From Diplosphaera chodatii (Eukaryota; Chlorophyta; Trebouxiophyceae; Prasiolales; Stichococcaceae), in NCBI GenBank assembly GCA_032358165.1, contig JAALGY010000021.1, positions 434,001 to 498,000 on the forward strand: a stretch of DNA of 64,000 bases, given 5' to 3'. The position numbers and the translations under genes are program-made. The notes under the pieces are model-generated. The model searched no databases. It was given only the letters and a program-made list of their open reading frames with translations, and was not told the DNA's origin. This document shows positions 39,701 through 50,400 of the stretch, piece after piece. How positions within the stretch are numbered: position 1 is the stretch's first letter; each line of letters begins with the position of its first letter.

Positions 39701-40107
39701 CAAATGCAAAGCTCTCGGCACCAAGCACAATGACAGTGTTGTCAGCTCCAAGCATCAGCAATGGCGGTTGAGGATGCGATGATTTGGTGCCACAGAGGAG
39801 CCAGAGGTCATCAGACAGAGGTGCTTTACGCAGAGGAGGGGCAGTTCAACCCTAAGGCAGCACGCAGTGATCGCAAACAGGTGGCGAGACTAGCTCATCT
39901 GGCTGTCCATGAGGCTTTGCAGCAAGACAATGTGTGCATCCACCTGGCTGGCAACTCACGGGATGCAGTTGCCAAGCATCAGTGGTTGCACGTTGAGCAA
40001 TGCTCGTGCATGCGCAGGCGAAGCGGCAGCGGAAGCTGGCAGCATCCACTGTGGCGCAGCGTAACAGGGATGGCAGTGACTCGGATTTTGATTTGGATGC
40101 TCTCTGA
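36723..40107 (+). CDS. GNL3: nucleostemin-like nucleolar GTPase (GNL3/NSN1 family)
   Basis: Circularly permuted GTPase needed for 60S ribosomal subunit maturation, nucleolar. Exon 1 (36723-36983, ATG in [16 protein letters not shown]) is the basic GNL3 N-terminal domain that acts as nucleolar signal. The next exon ends KRKRKEP (about 37130-37287). 37385-37558 holds [13 protein letters not shown] (G5-like) and LLLNKI, completed by D across the intron (37752 on), the G4 motif NKID. G1 is at about 38330 ([15 protein letters not shown]), G2-like GNKPGVTT, and G3 DSPG near 38580. Order G4-G1-G3 proves the permutation. The C-terminal part has [17 protein letters not shown] and [14 protein letters not shown] (39117-39170), then an acidic Ala-rich tail ([14 protein letters not shown]) and terminal exon KRQRKLAAS...DFDLDAL with stop at 40105-40107. 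About 12 exons, all joined in frame. The plant homologue NSN1 works in meristem growth. Confidence 0.93.
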
Positions 40108-40269
40108 GGTGTCACTGTTAGCTACATTCTACACAGAATTTACCTGAGTCACACTCAGAGATGAGCACAACTCAAGTCGACCCAGCACATACTGTACAAG
40201 CACAAGGCATATCACACAACCTGCTGTGCATGCTCAGCACCACAGGCTCTTCTGACTATTCCACAATGG
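40108..40269. other. very short convergent spacer (nucleostemin-like / coiled-coil)
   Basis: Only 162 bp between facing stop codons and no TGTAA on either strand within it, so the two 3' UTRs must overlap or use other signals. Confidence 0.5.
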
Positions 40270-41285
40270 TCACCTTCCAGATGACAAACCCTCTATCACT
40301 GCCTGCAGCCGTCGTATCTCGTCGTTCTTGGCCATGATCTCGTTGTAGTGCAGTTTGAACACTGCCGAGTTGTTTTCCAGCTCCGATTGCACCTCCTTGA
40401 CCTGCCGCAACGGTCGGCAGGCATCATATGCCTGTTGACATCATTGGTATGGCGATAGGCATGGCAGCAGCAGCAACACACAGGCTGCACACTTGCTGAT
40501 CGCTGCGCCGGCGAACGTTTTCAGCTGCCGCAAGATGCTTCTGCAGCTCCTGCTGCTCCATGGTCAGTGTCGCTATGCGCGCCTGCTGCGCCTGCAGATT
40601 TGACGCCACTGCAGTATGGTAGGGAGTGCTTTGATCAGATTGCTTGCATGTATTGCAGCAAATGAGTCAACATAGTGTGCTGGCACGTGATGACACAGAC
40701 ACCTGAATTGTCTTCAGGTACGCGACCTTGGGCTGCACTTGGTTGTAGGCATCCTCGTCCAGGTACACAGCGTCATCAACCGCCTGGGATAACCTGCATT
40801 GCCATCAGATCCCTCAGGTAGATGGCATGCAGCTTTCACGGTTGATGGTGCTGACATTCTGGTAGGCTCTGCTGTCAGAAGTCAGAGGACAGTGTGACAT
40901 CATGGGGTCCAAGGGACCCACATGTCGGTAGCCACACGTGCATCTTCGATGTTGCCGAGGGCTGCCTCCCATCTCCCTGGCTGCCCGTTGGCTGTCAAGT
41001 GCCCTGCCTCCGGCGTGCTGTTGCTCACACCGTGCAGAGCTGACTGTGGTCTGCATGGCAATTGCCTGCTCTCACGGCGCTGCGGTGAAGGAGGATAAAG
41101 GTTGTAGACGGAGGTGCACTTCTAAGACCGGCTGACCTGCTACGGTGTGGCGGTGGCGGACTCAGATTGGCATGGCTGGGCTCAGAGCCCCTGCTGCCTG
41201 CGCGATGTTGAGGCCGACCGCTGCCACTGGATGCCGTGCGTTGCGGGCTCTTGCTGTATAGATAGGAAAGCCCAGGGTCGGACAT
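40270..41285 (-). CDS. small coiled-coil protein, family not recognised
   Basis: Minus-strand gene with about five exons. Exon 1 (41285-41137) starts MSDPGLSYLYSKSPQRTAS and is Ser/Pro/Arg-rich. A middle exon (about 41035-40935) is ambiguous in frame. Later exons: about 40790-40703 (DDAVYLDEDAYNQVQPKVAY), about 40610-40490 (QQARIATLTMEQQELQKHL) and about 40435-40270 (VQSELENNSAVFKLHYNEI, then MAKNDEIRRLQAVIEGL). The last three exons form a continuous heptad-rich helix of about 120 residues, a coiled coil likely to dimerise. No signal peptide or membrane segment. Total size perhaps 200 aa. A cytoskeletal or basal-body role would fit the shape, but nothing in the sequence shows it. Confidence 0.6.
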
Positions 41286-41963
41286 GGGCGACGACGCGTG
41301 CTACATGGGCGCTTCAACACGGCGTCGACACTGACATTCACGTTTGAATCTGGTGGTGAAACCTATGCAGCATCATATTGATGTTCATGCCCAACAGTAG
41401 TTCCCAACATGAGAATCAAAGGAATGCAGGGAGACAGATCGCTGCGCACGTTCATCAGTGCATTGCAAGTTTGCAACCGTTGTATGTGTCCGGATCAAGG
41501 GAGTTGATCGATGAGGTGATGTAAGTGGTAAGCAGAGCTTGGGACCCGTGCGAGAGCGAGGGGTGTTAGTGCAAGGTCAGGCCCCCTGCGCCCTGCTTCT
41601 GTCACGCTAAGGGAGCAGCTCTCCCTGGCAATTGCTGCCAACTAAGTAAACTTGTGCAGCATACGCAATCCAGCTTGCGTGTCCACCTTCCAGATACAGC
41701 TCGCGCGCTCATAATTAGCCTGCTTTGTGGTGGTGTGGTGCCTGAACTCACACACGCTGCAGGCAGTGCGCCAGCAGGGGTTGCACCTGCGCAGCATTAC
41801 CATGTACGAGGCATTCAGAGTGCAATGAAAGGCTGACGTCGCTGCAAACATGGAGCTTTTGAGCCCATAGTCACAATTTTGGCTCTACCACCATACTGGG
41901 AGTGCTCTGTCAGAGCACTCAAAAGGAAGCTGTGCCTGAGTCTGCGACGACGAAGCTGCTACG
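41286..41963. promoter_or_regulatory. divergent intergenic region (coiled-coil gene / CUL3)
   Basis: 678 bp between start codons pointing away from each other; it carries both promoters. No coding motif, RNA gene or clear repeat was found. Confidence 0.45.
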
Positions 41964-44900
41964 ATGGCGACCGGCATCAAGCGAAAGCCGGTAGGCTTGA
42001 GCTTGCGAGCAGCCCTGTGCACGTCAGACCGCCTCCGGCACCATTAGGCTGACCTTGCCGCCGCTGGATGTTGCAAGAGGGCAGCTCGTTCTTGCGTATC
42101 AGCCGCTACACCTACACTGTGTGACTTCGATGATGCAGCAGTGCATTCAGCATACCTCTGACAAGAGAGCAAATCTGCACCGCAGCATCTCGCTATTCAC
42201 CGGCATCTTGTACATCTCATGTGCTTGCACGCTGCTGCAGTTCAAGATCGAGCCGTTCAAGCACCCTCTGAAGGTCGATCCGCTCTGGGGAGGTGAGCAG
42301 TACTGTGGTACAGCACAACGTGCACAGGGGCAGCCAATATCAGCGACAAATGCCAGTGTGCACGAGCAGACTTCATCATGTGATTAGGGGTCGTAAATGT
42401 GAGGTGTGCATGGTGCCTCACCATGTGCTGCAGAGAAAACATGGAAGGTGCTGGAGGATGCCATCCATGAGATCAACAACCACAATGCCAGCGGCCTCAG
42501 TTTTGAGGAACTGTACAGGTAAGCGTCTGCTGACCTGCCCTGCAAGCAACAATGACATGCTGAGGATTCGAGCCTCATCAGTGGCCCTCTGCAGTGGTGC
42601 TATCCAAGGTACGCCCCACACAAGCATGATGTGTGCAGGAATGCGTACAACATGGTCATCAATAAGTTTGGCGACCGCCTGTATAAGGGCCTTGTGGACA
42701 CTATCACCCGCCATCTTCGGGTATTCAATGGTTACTTGTGACCGGAGTTTGCTGTAAATGTGTCCTTATTGGAAACAATTGATGCGGGCGCGTCTTGCTG
42801 ACGACTGCTGCACTCCAAACCCGTGCAGGAGATCGCAGCAATCATAGAGGATGCGCAGGGTGATAAGTTTCTGCGGGAGCTGAAGCTGCGGTGGGACAAT
42901 CACAACAAGTCCATGCACATGATCCGCGATATCCTCATGGTGAGTTGCCACGCTGCTGGAGTGCAGCCTATCAGGTGCAAGCTGCGCTGGTACGATGCGA
43001 CCCTGATGCAGGATCTGTCGGAGGGCAGTGCTGACCTTGGCATGCCATCACTCTGCAGTACATGGACCGGATATATGTCAGGCACCAGAACAAGGTGCCA
43101 GTGCACCAGCTGGGGCTCAACCTGTGGCGGGACACAGTCGTGCGCAACCCGCGCATCCAGGTAGCCACACTGCACGACCACATGGTGCACGGGTCAGCAT
43201 GTGCTGTGGTGCACACATCCTGAAACAGGTCGTAGCCGATCCATATGACTCACTCGACCCTGCAACCTACAACTCTGCAGGAGCGGTTACAGTCCATCCT
43301 GCTGGAGATGGTCACTCGGGAGCGCAGCGGCGATGTGATCGATCGGTCACTCATGCGCTCCATCACCATGGTGCGGCCAGCACATCTGCCAACGCCTGCT
43401 GCAGAAGTGGACGCATGTTGGCTGGGAGTGTGCATATCTGTCTTGCTAGGCTCCTGGACCAGGGTGTGCTGCTGCAGATGCTGGTGGATCTGGGGATGGA
43501 TGTGTACCAGGACGAGTTTGAGCGCAGCTTTCTGCAGACAGCAGCCGAGGCTTATCAGGTGGGGCGTGAAACATGCACCAAGCTGCCATTGCTGATGGAC
43601 TGCTTCTGTCTGCAATGTCTGCCACAGAGACGCATCTGGCAGGCTCAAGATGCTCAGGGCATGCGGTCATCTGTTCGCAGGCAGAGGCACAGGAGTATCT
43701 GGCCAGCTGCGACTGCCCTGACTACCTGCGCAAAGCTGAAAAGCGGCTGGCAGAGGAGGTGGAGCGGGTGCGCAACTACATGGACCCGGGCTCGGAGGCC
43801 AAGATCACGCGCGTGGTCGAGACCGAGCTTGTACAAAAGCAGGTGGGTCTGTCACGATCATGGGGCACTGACGTGCCGAAGCCCCATCCCTATCTGGCTG
43901 ACTATTGCACCTATTAGCTGCATCTTGGCGTCTCGCATTACAGCTGCCGCGCGGTGCAGCATGTCCCCTGCAGGGTGTGAAGCATAGTGCTCATGCTGCA
44001 TCTCTATGCACACCTGCAGATGAAGATGCTCATGGACATGGAGAACAGCGGGTTCTTCGCGCTGGTGGAGGGCGGCCAGTATGAGGATCTCGGGCGCATG
44101 TATGCGCTGTTCAAGCGGGTGCCCGGCGGCCTGGACCTGCTGCGCAGCACCATGGGCGAGTACATCCGCTCCACCGGCCGTGCGCTCGTGCAGGTGCCCC
44201 TGCTGTGCATGCCTTCATGGTTATCGTGTGGTGTAACAGGGCTTGGCAGCTGTGCTGTTGTGTGAGCAATCTGGCGGAGCACAAGGGCTTTCCTCAGTGC
44301 ACCTGATCCGACCCCAGTACAACGCTGCATTGCTGCCTGTGCAGCTCCCGCATGTGTTATGGCTCAAACTCACATGCACTGCTGAGTGCAGGATCCGGAG
44401 AAGGTGAAGGACCCGGTCGAGTTCGTGCAGCAGCTGCTGACGCAGAAGGACAAGTTCGACACCATCGTGTCACGCAGCTTCCAAAACGACAAGGCATTCC
44501 AGAATGCGCTGAACCAGGCGTTTGAGCACTTCATCAACCTCAATCAGCGGTCACCTGAGTACATTTCACTCTTCATGGATGACAAGCTGCGCAAGGGCCT
44601 CAAGGTGAGTGCTTGCACTCGGAAAGCTGCATGTGTTCTGCACCGACTGGTGCACCGAATGAGCCTGGCCAGCTTGTAGATACACTGGGACTGGATGGTC
44701 ATGCAGCGTCGCAGTTCGTGTCATCTTAAGGCTCACACCAACCTGCATTGCTGCTGCAGGGGACGACCGAGGACGAGGCAGAAGCAGTGCTGGACAAAGT
44801 GATGATGCTGTTCCGGTGCGCCTCTGCCGTGTAGCACCTTCAGCAATGCAGTATGCGCTCTTGTGTTAGTGTACCCTCCGGGCCTCTCATGTATGTGCTC

Positions 44901-46780
44901 ATGCTTTGCAGGTACATCCAAGAGAAAGATATATTTGAAAAGTACTATAAGCAGCACCTGGCCAAGCGGCTGCTGTCAGGACGCACTGTGTCAGATGATG
45001 CCGAGCGCTCGTTGCTGGTCAAGTTGAAGACAGAGTGTGGATACCAGGTGCGTAGGGCATGCACACGACGTGCACAGGATGATATGCGCAGGGTAGCGTC
45101 TGTCGCCGCACAAACTCCTTCTGCCTGTGTTTGCACTGGTGTACTACTACGCATGCCCGAGTCCGCTTCTCGCGCGCATGCAGTTCACCAGCAAGCTGGA
45201 GAGCATGTTCAACGACATCAAGACCAGCAGGGACTCGATGTTGCAGTTCAAAACGTACTGCGCGTCCTCAACGTCAGCAACACAGCATGACATTGACCTG
45301 TCAGTCCAGGTGCGGCAAATGGCAGGCATCGAGGAGGGGTGGCTCACCAGGACAGCCTGTATACTGCTGTAACACTTCGACCTTCGTTGTGCAGGTGTTG
45401 ACAACAGGTTCGTGGCCGACGCAGTCAGCAGCACAGTGCAGCTTGCCACGCGAGATGGAGCGCTGCTGCACAGACTTCCAGGTATGCCATCGCGCATCTC
45501 GTGCTGTTAGCTAATATGGCCCCTGGACGATGCGTATGTCTGCTGCTTACGTTCGTCCATGGCTTATGTTGGTGGCGTCTGACTGCAGGCCTACTACCTG
45601 AAAGCACACTCAGGGCGCAAGCTCACCTGGCAGACAAACATGGGCAGCGCAGACCTGAAGGCCACATTTGGCTCAAAGCGGCATGAGCTGAATGTGTCCA
45701 CATATCAGGTGCAGCATCTGGATGTCAAAGCCTGCAAGCGCAGCTGCTTGCCAGAGATCAACCTGTACTTCTGTCAAGCGCGAGTCCCAGCTGCAATACA
45801 TGCTGCTGCATGGCTGCAGGGCTGTATTCTGATGCTGTTCAACGAGTCAGAGACGCTGTCCTTCAGTGACGTGTCGGCAGCCACCAGCATCCCCACAGCC
45901 GAGCTCAAGCGCAACCTGCAGTCGCTTGCCTGCGTCAAGGTGAGTGGACGGCCGTCGCACACGACTGGCGAGCAGCGCCAGTCAGCAGTCGCTGTGTGAT
46001 CAGGTCTGGAGGGAAATCTTCTGACGAATTGCCCGAGGTTGGACTAGCAACGCACATGCTGATGATGGCATTCTGCATGCAGAGCAAGAATGTGCTGCGG
46101 AAAGAGCCCATGGGCAAGGAGGTGGAGGAGACCGATGTGTTCAGTGTCAATGATGGCTTCACCTCCAAGTTCTACAAGGTGAAGGTGGGCACCATCAGCG
46201 CGCAGAAGGACAGCGAGCCCGAGAAGCTGGAGACGCGGCAGAAGGTGGAGGAGGACCGCAAGCCCCAGGTGCGCCGTGAATAATGCCGAGGCGCCAGTCC
46301 CCCTTTGGTTCCCTGCACACGCTGCCTGCCCCTCGCTCGTGCTGGCCAGGCTCATGGTGGACCTCCCGGATCGTGACCGCGAGCTGAAACGTCGCAATTG
46401 CCAGCCGCTACAGCTGACGGGGCATGTGAGGCCTGCAGATTGAGGCGGCCATCGTGCGCATCATGAAGGCCCGGCGGGTGCTCGACCACAACAGCATTGT
46501 GACCGAGGTCACACGGCAGCTGTCGGCACGGTTCCTGCCCAACCCCACCGTCATCAAGAAGCGCATCGAGTCGCTCATCGAGCGCGAGTTCCTTGAGCGC
46601 GACACCACAGGTGACGCTTGCACATGCTGTTCAGTCTGCACATGTTGCTGAGTCTGCCAACTCACATGCACTGTCCATACCCATGCGACACTCCAAGACA
46701 ATGGTCGTCCGCATGCAACGCCCAGCCAGACGGACGTTAACTGCTATGCAGATCGCAAGCTGTACCGCTATTTAGCATGA
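41964..46780 (+). CDS. CUL3: cullin-3 (scaffold of CRL3/BTB ubiquitin ligases)
   Basis: Scaffold that joins BTB substrate receptors (N-terminus) to the RBX1-E2 module (C-terminus). I could join 20 exons in phase: 41964-41990, 42241-42292, 42434-42518, 42639-42720, 42829-42939, 43059-43160, 43281-43370, 43478-43558, 43681-43842, 44020-44193, 44392-44604, 44760-44815, 44912-45047, 45184-45309, 45395-45481, 45589-45708, 45820-45939, 46083-46268, 46439-46610, 46752-46780. They give 736 aa, against 732 in Arabidopsis CUL3. The N-terminus has [14 protein letters not shown] and [19 protein letters not shown], the BTB/3-box-binding region typical of CUL3 rather than CUL1 or CUL4. The cullin-homology domain has [14 protein letters not shown] and [17 protein letters not shown]. 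The NEDD8 site is the Lys in [15 protein letters not shown] (about 46465). It ends DRKLYRYLA, the usual cullin C-terminus (ERxxYxYLA). Confidence 0.96.
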
Positions 46781-47447
46781 CCATGCCGTTGGCCTATGCG
46801 GTGCTCTGCGGCAATCATCAATAGTATGCACAGCGCGCTGCGGCAGCCCAATGAGGAGTGTGGGAGACAGTGGCCTTATGCCGTTTACCACGGCTGCTTT
46901 TCGCTACAGCGCAAACGCCGGGGGCCTCCCGCCTTGCACCCTCGTGTTGACCACAGTAGGGATGCCCCTGTACAAAGTGCTTGGAGGGCCCCCTGTGATT
47001 GTCTGACGCAGCGGATATGCAACACGTATGCTGCAACTTGCATTTGATTGGCCTGAGGTCCTGTCGGCGTGAGTGTGATGACCATCGCCCTGGTTGCGGG
47101 GATATCTGGCTGCGTGCCTCGTGCTGAGTTGCTGCTCAGTACTGTCTGAGTTGGCTGTAAGGAGGCAGTACTGCTCTGTACGCCAGGACCAAGTTGCTTC
47201 CGCAAAACCCTCGGATCCATGAGTTGGTCGTTTTCGCGAGAACATCAGACAACTTTGCCTCTGTCAAATTTGGCCACCGCATACCTTCAGCAAACTGCCG
47301 CCACTGCTTTGCCAGCGGCGATTCGTTGGTTTCCAAAGCTGTCCTTGCAATCCGCGCTGCGGAGCGCGTTGCTCGAGCAGCAGTGGTTCTGTTCACACGT
47401 CCTTGACATCTGCACCTCAGTATGTGATCAACACGGCCGCGAGCGCA
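46781..47447. other. tandem intergenic region (CUL3 / TOP1)
   Basis: 667 bp. TGTAA at 47156-47160 probably ends CUL3 (376 nt 3' UTR). The rest carries the TOP1 promoter. Bases 47136-47406 are open on both strands (about 70 and 86 codons) without an ATG at the ORF starts and without a motif I recognise. Confidence 0.45.
47156..47160 (+). terminator. TGTAA polyadenylation signal of CUL3
   Basis: First TGTAA on the plus strand downstream of the CUL3 stop codon. Confidence 0.5.
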
Positions 47448-50400
47448 ATGACGACCCTCAAACAGCCAGTGTCCTTACAGGAGATCGATCTGTCCGGGAC
47501 GCCGATGCAGATAAGCCCGTCAGCTGCCTCAGCAACAGCGCAGAAGCCTGCTGCGCCAGCGGGTGCGCAGCCTGATGGCACAGCAAAGGCTGCTGGGGCA
47601 TCGGTGCCCGCGCAATCGACCGCGAGGGGTCCGGAGCCCAGCTCCAATGCTGCGCAGCCTGCATCGGCACCAGTGACAACTACCGCAGCTGTTGCAAACA
47701 GTGCGCCAGCAACAGGTGCAGCGCCAGCGGTTAGCCAGTCAGCTTCCGTTGCAGCTGCAGCTGCAGCTGCAGACAGCGATCCGCCCGCTGCGACGGCGGT
47801 GCCATCATTGCCAGCATCTGCCCCAGGCCCAGTCGCAACACAGTCACCTGCTACAGCAGCTGCGACTAAGCCTGCGCAACCGCCAGCTGCAAAGCCGCCA
47901 GCACAGGCGCCTCCCACAGCAGCTGCGACTGAGGTTGTGCAACCGCCAGCTGCAAAGCCGCCAGTGACAGCAGGCACAGTCTCAGACAGCGACTCAGAGG
48001 ACGACATGCCCCTGGCGCAGCGGAAACCCGCCGCTCCAGCCTCAGCGGGCACGGCAGCAGGCAAGCCTTTCAGCAAGCCAGCCGGCAAGCAGGACAACAA
48101 GCCTGTCAAAAAGGCAGGTAGCAAAGCAGGTGATCTCCCGTGGCAGCAGTTACAAACTCCACATAGCTGTACTGAGCAAGACACACGTGTGAGGGTGGGT
48201 TCATAAGTCGCTGCCGCCAAACCTGCAGTGTCAACAAACAAAGCACGGCAGCCCAAGCAGCCGGGTGAGCCGCACGTAGCGGCGCCTGCTGTCAAGCGGA
48301 AGCTAGAGAATGGCAGCGCCAAGTCATTGGCGAACGGCAGCACAAAGAAGGCCAAGGTGCGCGTATTATGCCTGTCACTTGAGCGCAGTGGAATGACTGA
48401 ACGTAATCCAGACCCTGATAACTTTGCCTGGGTTTCTTGCTGTGAAGTTCAGCGTGTCGCTGCAGGTGGCCAATGGCACCGCCAAGTCGACAGCAAAGCG
48501 GCAAAGGGTAGAGGAATCGTCGGACGATGAGGACTCTGGCGGTGCACGGACAACAACTCGGCAGCGCAAGCGGCAGGTGCCAGTGTTCTGGCACAGTCGA
48601 GCTCACATCTGCACGACCATCGGGCGCCACAGCATCGGGTTGACGCAGCTGTGTCAAGCCTCATGCCAGACCAGAACGGCACTTACCAGCTTGTTTCCTG
48701 TCAAACATGTGCTCGACTACATGTGCAGGCGTCAGAGCCGTCGCGACAGCCCAGCGAGCCGGAGAACAAGGAGGTCAAGTGGACAACACTGGAGCACGCG
48801 GGTGTGATGTTTCCGCCAGAGTACACGCGCCTGCCGGACAATGTCAAGCTGCTGTACGAGGGTCGGCCCGTGGAGCTGACAACCGAGCAGGTACCTGTAG
48901 AGGAACCAAAGTGTTTGGCCGCAGGTACTGGGTTTAGGCTGTGGCGCTTTTGGAGCTTGCGACGTGCTGATGACTAGCATCTGCACTCGCATTCACCACT
49001 TTGAGAGGGTGCGCTCATGTTGTGAGGGTACTTGAGCCGCAGGAGGAAGTGGCCACCTTCTACGCGGTCATGATCAAGACAGACTACATGAAGAAGGAGA
49101 CCTTCAACCGCAACTTCTGGGAAGGCTTCAAGGCTTTGCTGGGGAGGGGCCATGTCATCAAGGTGTGTACCAACATCACCGGCATGACAGCGCTTTTGCA
49201 GGCCGTCACTGGTGTTGTTGAAGCATCGAAACTCCTCTACAAGCCAATGCTGATGCCTGTCTTTAAAGCTATGGTGTGATGTTGCCTGCAACTCATATGG
49301 CCATTTCATCTGCATGTTGCGTGTGCAGTAATCATAGGGCCAACATCACTGTTTGTGTGCTGTTGCTATTAGGACCTGAAGAAGTGCGACTTCACAGCCA
49401 TGTACGAGTACTTCATGGCGCAGCGGGAGCTAAAGAAGCAGTTGTCCAAGGAGGTGCGTGTCATGTATGTGTTTATATCTGCATGCATGCATGTTTGAGA
49501 CGACAGCATTACTGGACACCCAGCATCACACTGGGGCTTGCTCGAGTCAACAATGTGTGGCCTCTGTGTATACACAGGAAAAGGAACGGATAAAGGCGGA
49601 GAAGGATGAAGTGGAGAAGAAGTACAAGACAGCCAAGGTGGACGGCAGGGTGGAGCAGGTGGGGTGTACTGCATGCCATTTTGCACTGGGCATGTGTCAC
49701 CAGGACATGACGTTGACTAGGGAAATTGTGTGCCGACGGACGACATGAAGTGAGGTCTGAACCAGGGCAGCTGACAATGGTGCTGTGCCTGACTGGACCC
49801 GAGGTCTTGGGTCGAGGCAGTGGTTTGAAGTGCGTGCGCAGGTGGGGAACTTCCGGGTGGAGCCGCCTGGGCTGTTCCGGGGGCGGGGCGAGCATCCCAA
49901 GATGGGCCGCATCAAGCGCCGCATCTACCCTAAAGACATTGTCATCAACATCGGCAAGGGCGTGCCCATCCCGGAGCACCCCTACCCCGACCAGCACTGG
50001 AAGATGGTGCGCCTGAGGCAGACCTTTCACCCGGTTGACTGCAGTCCTGGAGCAGATGCAAAGCGCCACCAGGGTTGCTTTGGCACACCTTACCATGGCG
50101 CCCTTCTGCAGTCTCACGTCTTCAGCAATGGCAAAGATCATACCTGCAGATCCGGCACGACAACACCGTGACATGGCTCGCCTTCTGGCACGACCCCGTC
50201 ACCCACTCTAGCTTCAAGTACGTGTGGCTGGCGGCCAACAGCAGCTTCAAGTCCGAGAGCGACCAGGTTGGTGCTGAATGAGGGCATGATTCAGTGTGTT
50301 TCAGTGTGATTGTGTGTCCCACGCTCACACCAGACTCATCCAAGCAAGCAGTGGTAGTGAGCACATGCCTCCACCATTCATGCATTGTCTTGTAGGCGAA

